A stretch of 64,000 nucleotides of DNA from the NCBI GenBank assembly GCA_002700305.1, contig PACZ01000044.1, forward strand, positions 1 through 64,000, in the 5' to 3' direction. Of this stretch, positions 43,187 to 50,677 are shown in pieces; the stretch's first letter is position 1, and each line of letters begins with the position of its first letter. A model generated the notes under the pieces. It was not told where the DNA came from, ran no database searches, and saw only the letters and a program-made list of their open reading frames with translations. The stretch comes from Hyphomonas sp. Its GTDB lineage: Bacteria; Pseudomonadota; Alphaproteobacteria; Caulobacterales; Hyphomonadaceae. A program made the translations under genes and the position numbers.

Positions 43187-44040
43187 TGGCCCGTCTCCGC
43201 GCACAAAACCCGCGCAGCCTGTTTCACCAGCTGAATCCGGACGGGTGAGGTAAAGGTCACCTGCTCGCCATCAAGCGTCGCCGGAATGTCTCCGCGTTCA
43301 AGCTCGTGAACGGTGACGGTCTCGGTCACATCGTGCTCAACCGGCCCCGCCTCTTTCCAGCCATGCACCATCGCGTCGAGCGCCGTGGAAACAAGGTCCA
43401 TCGTACTATCCGGATCTATTGCGGCGACTTCCAGAGCCGGCGCACCGCTGCTCTTCAGAGCAACCGCGGCTGCCACGGCGCTGATCGTTTGCTCCGTCTT
43501 GTCGGACATTTTCGTCCAGGAAAGCCTGAGCCGCGTTTCGACATCCAGCACTTCGCCGTCCGCAAGTGCCTGTGCGGCATTGATCAGCTCGCCCTTGCGG
43601 ACTGCTTCGCGGGTTTCCGCAAGTCCGGTCAGCCGGCCGAACAGCGCCGCGATATAGAAGCGCTGGCCGTCCACTTCCCCCGCCGCGAGGGTTTGCGTCA
43701 TTGGCGCAGACAGGACGCGTTCCAGAATTTCATGCCAGGCGCCGTCTCCATGCAGCCGCTTTGGCAACATGTTCATTGTCCCCCCAGGTAATGCCAGAAC
43801 CGGCAGGCCTTTCGCACCGCAGGCGTTCAACGCGCATGCGAGGGTTCCGTCACCGCCCCAGGCGATGACAGCATCGGCATCGCTGCCCGCGGCTTCTCGA
43901 ACACCACGCGATAACTGGTCGGAACTGCAGTGCAAACGGGCAATATCGTGCCCTGACGCCTGAATCGCGGCCTCGATTTCATCCGCGGCACCTTTAGGTA
44001 CGGAACGGGACAATGGATTGATGACCACTGAAAATTTCAT
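43183..44040 (-). CDS. Diacylglycerol kinase-family lipid kinase
   Basis: A 285-residue protein with the DAGK catalytic-domain signature AVIAWGGDGTLACALNACG (about residues 55 to 75) and the following PGGTMNMLPKRL region. The family phosphorylates diacylglycerol, sphingosine or similar lipids with ATP. It overlaps the phosphoesterase by four bases. The -35/-10 boxes of an EcfG-type promoter start 27 bases upstream, so lipid turnover may be part of the stress response. Confidence 0.87.
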   Translation of the reverse strand: MKFSVVINPLSRSVPKGAADEIEAAIQASGHDIARLHCSSDQLSRGVREAAGSDADAVIAWGGDGTLACALNACGAKGLPVLALPGGTMNMLPKRLHGDGAWHEILERVLSAPMTQTLAAGEVDGQRFYIAALFGRLTGLAETREAVRKGELINAAQALADGEVLDVETRLRLSWTKMSDKTEQTISAVAAAVALKSSGAPALEVAAIDPDSTMDLVSTALDAMVHGWKEAGPVEHDVTETVTVHELERGDIPATLDGEQVTFTSPVRIQLVKQAARVLCAETGH

Positions 44041-44066
44041 GTTGGAGTCTCCGGCAACAGGACTTC

Positions 44067-44091
44067 AACGCACGACGCAGGAACATGTTCC
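44067..44091 (-). promoter_or_regulatory. EcfG-type promoter (lipid kinase operon)
   Basis: Minus-strand GGAAC at 44091-44087 and CGTT at 44070-44067 with a 16-base spacer, 26 bases before the lipid kinase start at 44040. Confidence 0.88.
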
Positions 44092-44104
44092 ATGACGACG
44101 GCGG

Positions 44105-44129
44105 GGAACTCCTGCAGGGGACGCGCGTT
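44105..44129 (+). promoter_or_regulatory. EcfG-type promoter (possible 79-codon ORF)
   Basis: GGAAC at 44105-44109 and CGTT at 44126-44129, 16-base spacer, divergent from the lipid kinase promoter 13 bases away. The next ATG (44138) is only eight bases beyond the -10 box, so a transcript would be nearly leaderless. Confidence 0.75.
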
Positions 44130-44137
44130 CCTCCGCC

Positions 44138-44377
44138 ATGAAGAACGCATCCCCCATCCGACTGAGCCCGATCTGCCACCTGCCAATCCGGTCGGCCTGG
44201 CAGGCGACTTTCGGGACTTTCGCCCGGATCAGGGGGCCTCGCGCATTCAGCGCTGCCACCGCACTGGTTCTGGCAGGTTTCCTTTCCTTCTGGACCTGCC
44301 TGCGTGCTGGTGGAGCAAACACAACGCCGCGCGATACCACCGGCACGGTCCTGTTGCTGTCTCATACCCGGTCCTGA
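44138..44377 (+). CDS. Possible small stress-induced membrane protein (79 aa)
   Basis: A 79-codon frame just downstream of an EcfG-type promoter. It has a basic N-terminus (KNASPIRLSPICHLPIRSAW), one hydrophobic segment (about residues 40 to 55: AATALVLAGFLSFWTC) and a short polar tail. There is no ribosome binding site, which fits a leaderless message but weakens the call. No family recognised. It ends 23 bases before a terminator. A competing minus-strand frame overlaps it. Confidence 0.45.
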   Translation: MKNASPIRLSPICHLPIRSAWQATFGTFARIRGPRAFSAATALVLAGFLSFWTCLRAGGANTTPRDTTGTVLLLSHTRS

Positions 44378-44400
44378 AAAATGTTTCTTATCCGCATACA

Positions 44401-44432
44401 GAAAGGGCGCGCCGTAATTGGCGCGCCCTTTC
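44401..44432. terminator. Bidirectional terminator
   Basis: GAAAGGGCGCGCC (44401-44413) pairs exactly with 44420-44432 around a GTAATT loop, with T-runs on the minus strand. It lies between the possible 79-codon ORF and the entericidin-like gene. Confidence 0.85.
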
Positions 44433-44450
44433 CTCCCCGATGCCGAAATC

Positions 44451-44612
44451 TTAGTTCGACATCTCTTCCTTGACTTCATCAGCGGTGTCTTCAACCACAT
44501 CGCCACCTGCCTGAATGTCTTCACCCGCACCGGCAACCGTGTTGCAGGCTGCGGCCATCAGGGTGAACAGACCGAGACCAGCGATTTTCAGCGTATTCTT
44601 GGCGGTTTTCAT
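44451..44612 (-). CDS. Entericidin-like small lipoprotein
   Basis: A 53-residue lipoprotein with a short signal (about 20 residues) ending in a lipobox-like AAACNT. The mature part has the entericidin pattern of a small Cys-anchored helix (NTVAGAGEDIQAGGDVVED). Entericidins are stationary-phase envelope lipoproteins with a bacteriolytic or antidote role in enterobacteria. ATG 44612 has AAGGAAA upstream, and an EcfG-type promoter lies 34 bases upstream. The gene is too short for usual cut-offs. Confidence 0.85.
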   Translation of the reverse strand: MKTAKNTLKIAGLGLFTLMAAACNTVAGAGEDIQAGGDVVEDTADEVKEEMSN

Positions 44613-44645
44613 GAATATTTCCTTTCCTTCCTATTATGTAGCAGC

Positions 44646-44670
44646 AACGCCCTGCCGCCAGGAATGTTCC
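44646..44670 (-). promoter_or_regulatory. EcfG-type promoter (entericidin-like gene)
   Basis: Minus-strand GGAAC at 44670-44666 and CGTT at 44649-44646 with a 16-base spacer, 33 bases before the entericidin-like start. Confidence 0.88.
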
Positions 44671-44683
44671 CAAATCTTTTCAC

Positions 44684-44708
44684 GGAACAGTTTTGCTTTG
44701 CATCCGTT
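44684..44708 (+). promoter_or_regulatory. EcfG-type promoter (DUF1328 gene)
   Basis: GGAAC at 44684-44688 and CGTT at 44705-44708, 16-base spacer, 48 bases before the ATG at 44757. It is divergent from the entericidin-like promoter, 13 bases away. Confidence 0.88.
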
Positions 44709-44756
44709 ACCTGACTATCGGCACCAACGCCGTCACGAACCAAAAAGGAGACCATC

Positions 44757-44930
44757 ATGCTTGGCTGGGCCATTGCATTTTTCATTCTCGCCATTGTTGC
44801 CGCCGCACTCGGTTTTGGCGGTATCGCCGGCGCTTCCGCCGGTATCGCACAGATCCTGTTCTTCGTCTTTCTCGCCCTCCTTGTGCTGACCTTTGTGGTC
44901 CGCGCGGTGAATGGGAAGAGCGTCACCTGA
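44757..44930 (+). CDS. DUF1328-family small membrane protein
   Basis: A 57-residue protein with two membrane helices and the DUF1328 core [20 protein letters not shown]. Members are widespread in alphaproteobacteria and often stress-induced, with no established function. It has a strong ribosome binding site (AAAGGAG) and an EcfG-type promoter, and is followed by a terminator. Confidence 0.87.
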   Translation: MLGWAIAFFILAIVAAALGFGGIAGASAGIAQILFFVFLALLVLTFVVRAVNGKSVT

Positions 44931-44956
44931 CACGACGCTGACAAAACGCGATAAGG

Positions 44957-44985
44957 AATGGGCGCCCGGAGCGCCCATTTTCTTG
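44957..44985 (+). terminator. Intrinsic terminator after the DUF1328 gene
   Basis: AATGGGCGC (44957-44965) and GCGCCCATT (44971-44979) form a 9-base stem with a CCGGA loop, followed by a T-rich stretch. Confidence 0.85.
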
Positions 44986-45049
44986 TCTTGATGATCTGAT
45001 CCAGACACCTCTGCCGGATCGAAAATCACCTTCTTTTACGGAATTGCCT

Positions 45050-45496
45050 CTAGCGGGAGGCCAGAACGGTTTCGCCGCGCTCATCATAAGGCGCCGTCAG
45101 ATACATGACATCTTCGATTTCCCGCGTTCCGGATCTGACCAGAACCAGCGCCCGGCCGAAACGCCAGGTTTCCAGGCCATCCGCCTTCAACTCGGTTTTC
45201 AGGATCACAGGAAATTCGGCAGGCATATCAGGCAGGCTGGCCGGAATTGTCTGGCCTTCCGAAAGGCCGTCTTCGAAGGGTGATACGCCAAAGCAGATCC
45301 CCTTGCGCTTCAGCCCGACCTCGCAAACAGTCCCGCCGAAACGAAAGTCCCGGTCAAACGCCTGATAGTCGGCATGTGTAAAGTGATCGGGCTGTTCCAG
45401 TCGCGGCGCATCGAGCGCGGAGTCCGCACTCGCACCCCACATAAGCGCAGCACCCATGGTGACCGCGGCGGCACCCAATTCAATTCTCCAGGTCAT
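45050..45496 (-). CDS. Exported protein of unknown function
   Basis: A 148-residue protein with a signal peptide (about residues 1 to 24, ALMWGASADSA). The mature part has two cysteines (GTVCEVGLKRKGICFG) about ten residues apart that could form a disulfide, and ends in a beta-rich stretch. I do not recognise the family. An EcfG-type promoter lies upstream, so it is likely a stress-induced periplasmic protein. Confidence 0.75.
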   Translation of the reverse strand: MTWRIELGAAAVTMGAALMWGASADSALDAPRLEQPDHFTHADYQAFDRDFRFGGTVCEVGLKRKGICFGVSPFEDGLSEGQTIPASLPDMPAEFPVILKTELKADGLETWRFGRALVLVRSGTREIEDVMYLTAPYDERGETVLASR

Positions 45497-45525
45497 GATT
45501 CAGCCCGTTGTCAGCATGCTGAGAC

Positions 45526-45550
45526 AACGTGTCATGTCTGGTTTGGTTCC
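45526..45550 (-). promoter_or_regulatory. EcfG-type promoter (exported protein)
   Basis: Minus-strand GGAAC at 45550-45546 and CGTT at 45529-45526 with a 16-base spacer, 29 bases before the start at 45496. Confidence 0.88.
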
Positions 45551-45570
45551 CGGAAGGGCAGTGTGCGGGG

Positions 45571-47394
45571 TCAGGCGATGCGCGTGTGTGCAACTTCCTG
45601 CGGCGCCGCGACCGTTACGCGATTGCGGCCGGAGGCTTTGGAGCTGTAGAGCGCCGCATCGGCCAGGGCGAAGAGACTCTCCCCACTGCCATGATCAGGT
45701 GTCGTTGCGACACCAAAGGATGCGGAGATGTCAGAGATAACGAGGTCATCCCGCACAATCGAGATCTGCTCAATCTCCCTGCGGATTCCCTCTGCGCGCT
45801 CAGCGGCGGCGTCCGGCGAAGCCCCTTGCAGCAGGACCGCAAACTCTTCGCCGCCATAGCGGAACGCGAGACCGTCTTCCCGTGTCAGCCTGCCGAGCAC
45901 CTGCGCCACTTCGCGCAACACGTCATCCCCGGCGGCATGGCCATAAGTGTCATTGAACTTCTTGAACTGATCCACATCCATCATGATGATGCTGACCCTG
46001 CCGCCTGAATGTTTCATCTCGCCAAGCGCATCTTCAAATTTCTCTTCCATCCGCCGGCGGTTGGAGAGACCGGTGAGCGGGTCTGCCATCGCCATTTCGT
46101 GAAGCGTCTCACGAAGACGGATGTTCGACAGCGACAAGGCAATGTTCTCTGCCAGCATATGGATGTAGGTTTCCGCGCGCTTGCCCGCTTCGGACTCCTC
46201 AGGCAGTTCCATATAGAGAAGGCCGACAACTTCGCGCTGGGTCATGAGCGGAATACAGACGGATTTCTTCTCATCCTCGTCCGCACCCTCCAGGTGTGCG
46301 CAAGGCACATCCGCATCTTCTTCGCGATGATAGTGCATGGTCCCGCGGCGAAGGCCCCAGCAATCGTTCATCATGAACTCGGACGTAGCCGCGCGCGGGG
46401 TCAGCCATTCACAGGAAGCCACCATTCCGGACGCGTCATGATTGAGGACATAGAGCCGCCCGGCGCAGCCCGGCATAATAACTGGCACGAAGCGGCGCAC
46501 CACGCTTGCGATTTCTTTCATTGTGTCACAGGCCTGCATGCGCTGTGTCATGCGGGACAATAGATTACGCAACTGCAGGTCATGCTCGAGTTCGGATTCC
46601 AGGCGCTGGCGCTCCAGCCCGTTCTCGCGGAAGACACGGATGGCCTGTGCCATGTCACCGATCTCGTCGACCGTGTCGTAATCCATCATCTCCGTATCGT
46701 ATTCCTGAGCGGCCAGGCGGGTGACGACATCGCTGAGCTTGATCACAGGTTTCAGAATGCGCCGCTTCAGCACAAAATACAGGACGATGAAGAAAATGAG
46801 CGCCGTCGCCAGAACCATCGTTTCCGACACGGCGCGCCAGAATCGCGCGGTCGCTTCGGCAGCGTGCACTTCATTGTCGGTGCGCTGATCGAGCAGCGAG
46901 TGGAATGTGTCGATCCGGGCGTTGATCAGGTCCAGTTCATTCTCATAGTGCGACCCGAACAGGTATTCGCGTGCAGCCGCGTCATCCCCCGCCTGGTATG
47001 CTTCGATGGCAGCGTCCTGCTCGTCTGACAACTGGCTCGCCATCTGGACCGCGTCGGACAGAGCCCTTATCTCCGCATCGCCGGCGCCGATGTCCTCGAT
47101 CGCAGCCAAAGGAGCTTCATCCTGCTGCAAGGCCTGACGGAGATAGAGATAGTCTTCGAGAAATTCCTCTTTGCCGGTGATGACATATTCCCGCGCTCTG
47201 TCCGAAAGGCGCAGGACGTCCTGTCCGACTGCCGCAGTCTGCTCTTTCAGCCCTTCGGCACGGCTGACTGCCGCCCGCTCTGCTTCAAGCGCGCTGGACG
47301 CGAGAAGCATGGTGGTGCCGCCAGCAAGGGTCAGCAGCACGGTGGCAGCATAAGCGATATTCGTAATTGTTCTGAGGCGCATGGGCTGAGCCAT
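45571..47394 (-). CDS. Membrane diguanylate cyclase (HAMP, GAF, GGDEF)
   Basis: A 607-residue protein that should make cyclic di-GMP from two GTP. It has an N-terminal membrane helix, a helical periplasmic domain (CHASE3/4HB-like, residues about 40 to 185), a second membrane helix, a HAMP linker, a GAF-like domain (about 290 to 430) and a GGDEF domain with the intact active site RYGGEEFAVL (about residue 513). The inhibitory I-site RxxD is absent at the expected position. An alternative start at 47382 is possible. It ends 75 bases upstream of the EcfG-driven exported protein's start, on the same strand. Confidence 0.92.
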   Translation of the reverse strand: MAQPMRLRTITNIAYAATVLLTLAGGTTMLLASSALEAERAAVSRAEGLKEQTAAVGQDVLRLSDRAREYVITGKEEFLEDYLYLRQALQQDEAPLAAIEDIGAGDAEIRALSDAVQMASQLSDEQDAAIEAYQAGDDAAAREYLFGSHYENELDLINARIDTFHSLLDQRTDNEVHAAEATARFWRAVSETMVLATALIFFIVLYFVLKRRILKPVIKLSDVVTRLAAQEYDTEMMDYDTVDEIGDMAQAIRVFRENGLERQRLESELEHDLQLRNLLSRMTQRMQACDTMKEIASVVRRFVPVIMPGCAGRLYVLNHDASGMVASCEWLTPRAATSEFMMNDCWGLRRGTMHYHREEDADVPCAHLEGADEDEKKSVCIPLMTQREVVGLLYMELPEESEAGKRAETYIHMLAENIALSLSNIRLRETLHEMAMADPLTGLSNRRRMEEKFEDALGEMKHSGGRVSIIMMDVDQFKKFNDTYGHAAGDDVLREVAQVLGRLTREDGLAFRYGGEEFAVLLQGASPDAAAERAEGIRREIEQISIVRDDLVISDISASFGVATTPDHGSGESLFALADAALYSSKASGRNRVTVAAPQEVAHTRIA

Positions 47395-47510
47395 ACAACA
47401 GAGACGTTAAGCTCATTTCCTCGACAATCTGCCAAATTTTATCAATTTGGCACAGTCCGCCTTCAGACCCCCGGTCTGGTTGCAAACATTCCGCGATCTG
47501 GGAGAAATGC

Positions 47511-47584
47511 TGGAGCGGGTAGACGGAATCGAACCGACATACTCAGCTTGGAAGGCTGCTGCACTACCATTGTGCTATACCCGC
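47511..47584 (-). tRNA. tRNA-Gly (UCC)
   Basis: On the minus strand a 74-base tRNA begins GCGGGTATAGCAC and ends ACCCGCTCCA, with the CCA encoded. The D-loop (AATGGTA), anticodon stem-loop (GCCTTCCAAGC, anticodon TCC) and T-loop (GGTTCGATTCC) are all present. It lies next to tRNA-Tyr in the same orientation. Confidence 0.95.
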
Positions 47585-47609
47585 GTCACAAGCATGCAGC
47601 GGCATGAGG

Positions 47610-47693
47610 TGGTGGAGGGAGCTGGATTCGAACCAGCGTACCTTGCGGACCAGATTTACAGTCTGGCGGTTTTAACCACTCACCCATCCCTCC
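47610..47693 (-). tRNA. tRNA-Tyr (GUA)
   Basis: On the minus strand an 84-base tRNA begins GGAGGGATGGGTGAGTGG and ends CTCCCTCCACCA, with CCA encoded. The anticodon loop ACTGTAAAT gives anticodon GTA, and the long variable arm typical of tRNA-Tyr (GGTCCGCAAGGTACG) is present. It is 25 bases upstream of tRNA-Gly. Confidence 0.95.
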
Positions 47694-47801
47694 ACGGGAC
47701 CTCACGGGCTGCACGGCGTTGACGCCGTCCGGCCGGGGCTTCACATAGGCGCCGCAGCACCGCCGATCCACTCCGGAAGCGGCCTTATAAGGAAACACCA
47801 A

Positions 47802-48638
47802 ATGGCGCGCAACCATGGAAGACGGCGAAATGCACAAGGCCGCCAGAACCACCCGCAGGACGGCGCCCCGCCCCAGGGTCACCGCCCCGGTCCGCGCCAC
47901 CCCAATAAGGGCCACACAACCGAGGGCTCTGCCCTCTGGATTTGGGGAATCCACGCGGTCGAAGCGGCCCTCGCAAACCCGGAACGCAAACTGATCGAAC
48001 TGCTCGCAACCGAAAATGCCGCAGCACGCCTGCCCGCCGGTGCGCCGACGCCGCACATCGTGACGGCAAAGGACGTCGACACGCGCCTGCCGCCCGGTTC
48101 CGTCCATCAGGGGCTTGCCCTGCTGGCCGAGCCGCTCGACCCTGTCGCGCTGGAAGACCTGATCCATGACGGCGTGGACAGGCTGGTCGTGCTGGACCAG
48201 GTGTCTGACCCCCATAATCTGGGGGCCATCTACCGGTCGGCGGCCGCCTTTGGCTTCGGGGGGCTTGTCCTGCAGACGCGGAATGCCCCGCCCATTACAG
48301 GCATCGTGGCGAAAAGCGCTGTCGGCGCCATCGAAACCGTGGCCGAAGCGCGCGTCGTGAACATCTCCCGCGCGCTCGAACAGCTGGGTGAGGCGGGCTA
48401 CCACACGGTCGGCCTCGCCGGCGAAGGCGAGGCGGACATCGCCCAAGCGGTCAAAGGCGCCGGGAAACTGGCCATCGTACTGGGCGCTGAAGGACCGGGC
48501 CTGCGCCCCGGCGTGGCAAAGGCCTGCGCCGAACTTGCCCGCATTCCGATCAGCGCAGCCATGGAAAGCCTCAACGTGTCCAATGCTGCCGCAATTGCGT
48601 TCTACGAAGCAGCCCGGAACAGTTTTCCCGGCGACTGA
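47802..48638 (+). CDS. rlmB: 23S rRNA (guanosine-2'-O-)-methyltransferase RlmB / TrmH family
   Basis: A 278-residue SpoU/TrmH-type methyltransferase. The N-terminal 40 residues are basic and disordered (GRRRNAQGRQNHPQDGAP), then the RNA-binding domain (WIWGIHAVEAALANP), and the knotted SAM domain with LDQVSDPHNLGAIYRSAAAF, LVLGAEGPGLRP-type (IVLGAEGPGLRPGV) and ISAAMESLNVSNAAAIAFYE. It methylates G2251-like positions in 23S rRNA. It diverges from the tRNA-Tyr gene. Confidence 0.93.
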   Translation: MARNHGRRRNAQGRQNHPQDGAPPQGHRPGPRHPNKGHTTEGSALWIWGIHAVEAALANPERKLIELLATENAAARLPAGAPTPHIVTAKDVDTRLPPGSVHQGLALLAEPLDPVALEDLIHDGVDRLVVLDQVSDPHNLGAIYRSAAAFGFGGLVLQTRNAPPITGIVAKSAVGAIETVAEARVVNISRALEQLGEAGYHTVGLAGEGEADIAQAVKGAGKLAIVLGAEGPGLRPGVAKACAELARIPISAAMESLNVSNAAAIAFYEAARNSFPGD

Positions 48639-48679
48639 ACCTCTGCTAGGGTCAGACCGGGATTCACCGAACGGAGCCA

Positions 48680-49528
48680 TTGTTCGCCATGCTGAGATTC
48701 CTCTCGATCCTCATCCTTCTGGCCGGCCTGCTTGTGGCGGGATATGGCGGCGCACGCCTGTTGGAGGTGTATTCCCCGAAATCCGAAATGGCCGTCGCAG
48801 CCGCTCCGATGGAGGCGCCTGCGGCGATGGAGGATGACGTGCTGGTCGAAGCGCTGCCGGAAGCAGAACCCCTGCCGCCGGGCCCGGACGACGAGATCAT
48901 CGCCGAAACGGCCTCGGTGCCGAAACTGTCCCGCTCCATTCCTGCCCCGACGCTGGACACCGAAACCATGGCGGGCATCGAAGTCGCCCCCAATGTCATG
49001 GCGCCGGATGCCTCCGATGCATTCATCAACAGCCTGAAGTCCGTCCCGGTGGCGCACGAGACACCCTCAGCCGCAGAATACAAACGCCCCTTCGAGGCTG
49101 TCCTTGCCATCGATGCGACCGGGGACGACACAGCCGTCGATGCCCTGCCAGGCCACGGCAATATCTCTGAAGGCACGGCGCAGGTTTCCAGAACGGTGGA
49201 AGCGCGCCTGTCCGGCTCCGGCTTTGCGATCAAGGCGATGACGCCGGAACAGCAGACCATCTCGCCGCTGACCGAGAACACCTGGCGCTGGTCCGTCACC
49301 CCGCTGACAGCCGGCAATCAGGAACTGACCTTCGACATCTACGCGATCGATGACGGCCCGGCCGTACCGCTGCGGACGTTCCACAATACGGTGACCGTGA
49401 AGGTGACCGGCCTGAACCGCGCCATCGCCTTTGCCGACCAGGCCAACCCGCTGGCGGTGTTCCTTGGCGGTGTGGGATCGGTGCTGGCCGGCCTGTTCGG
49501 CGCGATCAAGTTCGTCCGGCGGCGCTAA
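48680..49528 (+). CDS. Unknown membrane protein with a beta-rich WxW domain
   Basis: A 282-residue protein with an N-terminal membrane helix (about residues 5 to 25), an acidic proline-rich spacer (about 40 to 130) and a beta-rich domain (about 160 to 245) containing FAIKAMTPEQQTISPLTENT, WRWSVTPLTAGNQELTFDIY and TFHNTVTVKVTGLNR, then a C-terminal membrane helix ending in FVRRR. I recall a similar beta domain next to membrane helices in effector-type proteins, but cannot check it. The downstream gene (minus strand) overlaps nothing. Confidence 0.7.
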   Translation: MFAMLRFLSILILLAGLLVAGYGGARLLEVYSPKSEMAVAAAPMEAPAAMEDDVLVEALPEAEPLPPGPDDEIIAETASVPKLSRSIPAPTLDTETMAGIEVAPNVMAPDASDAFINSLKSVPVAHETPSAAEYKRPFEAVLAIDATGDDTAVDALPGHGNISEGTAQVSRTVEARLSGSGFAIKAMTPEQQTISPLTENTWRWSVTPLTAGNQELTFDIYAIDDGPAVPLRTFHNTVTVKVTGLNRAIAFADQANPLAVFLGGVGSVLAGLFGAIKFVRRR

Positions 49529-49541
49529 CAGCCTGAGTTAG

Positions 49542-50501
49542 CTATCGATAATCCGGGATCCGTGTGTCCCGCGCATTCAGATTGATGCTGCGGGAATAAC
49601 GGCCGCTGTCCGGCATGCTGAGAACAACCCTGTTCCGGCGCCGGTCGATCTGCAGCCGGAAAGATGTCAGCAGATCCAGCCCCAGAACCATCGCCGGCTC
49701 TTCCTCAAGACCCAGATATTCGAACAGCGGCGGGTCGCTGACCAGCACATCGACGCCGGAAACCTGAAATTGCCCGATCGCCAGCCTCCGGACCGACGCG
49801 ATCCGCAGGGACTGGTCGCCGCCCGTGGCGCCCTGCAGCATCTTGGTCTTCTCTTCATTGGCCTTGGTGTGAGACGATTCCGCAAACCGGCTGTTGATGA
49901 AGGTGACGCTGGAGCCGGTATCGACCAGCGCCCGGCCTTTGCGGCCATTGATCCGGACATCCACGAAGATCAGGCCGTTCTGATCGTCATATTTCAGCGA
50001 GGTCGGCACCAGCCGGGAAGACCTGTCCGGCCGGCCATCATAAACCATGACGCGCAAATTCTCGAAGTCGAAGTCGATGACATCGCCCACAAAGGCATTC
50101 GCGGGAAGGACGTTCTGCGCGCCGGTGACATTCAGGTCGACATTCAGCGCGGCCTGCACATCACGCTTCATGACATTGCCGACCTGCAGCGTCTCCAGCT
50201 CGACAATCGGGTAAATATCTTCCCCGGTCAGCCCGAGCACATTGATCATGAGCGGATTTTCTTCAAGGTCCGGCAGCTGGGCCAGACGCGCTGTGCGGCG
50301 GTTGATCATGGGGAAGGTCGCCGCCGTATCGATGACGCCTGTCGCCTGGTCGTTGCCGTTCACTTCGAGCCGGACGACCATATGGTCGTACTCATTGACC
50401 TCGAATGGAATGACCAGCCGCTCGCTGGCGAGCGCCGGCAAGCTACCCATCAGGGCAAGGAAACTCAGCAAGGCACCTCTGATGTGCCACCCGGACGCCA
50501 T
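49542..50501 (-). CDS. Tandem retropepsin-like aspartic protease, exported
   Basis: A 319-residue protein with a signal peptide (MASGWHIRGALLSFLALMGS, then LPALAS). Two aspartic-protease half-domains are visible: the first has GVIDTAATFPMI (D-T-A in place of D-T-G) and the second RALVDTGSSVTFI with the second Gly motif in VLGLDLLTSFRLQI. Retropepsin-like proteins with two copies in one chain may work as pseudo-dimers. Start ATG 50501 is chosen on the signal peptide; starts at 50534 or 50552 are possible. Substrate unknown. Confidence 0.85.
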   Translation of the reverse strand: MASGWHIRGALLSFLALMGSLPALASERLVIPFEVNEYDHMVVRLEVNGNDQATGVIDTAATFPMINRRTARLAQLPDLEENPLMINVLGLTGEDIYPIVELETLQVGNVMKRDVQAALNVDLNVTGAQNVLPANAFVGDVIDFDFENLRVMVYDGRPDRSSRLVPTSLKYDDQNGLIFVDVRINGRKGRALVDTGSSVTFINSRFAESSHTKANEEKTKMLQGATGGDQSLRIASVRRLAIGQFQVSGVDVLVSDPPLFEYLGLEEEPAMVLGLDLLTSFRLQIDRRRNRVVLSMPDSGRYSRSINLNARDTRIPDYR

Positions 50502-50677
50502 TTTGGTCGTCCGGCGTTTCGACTCCCACGTCATTTGAAGAATATCCCACATTCGATACGATAATCAAAATCACACTGAATTGACGTTAGGACCTCTGCC
50601 CCGGCGTCACGACTTCCACACCCCCTTACGTTCGCGTAAATCTGCGCCATCCAAACTGAGGAAACCGGAGACTGATC

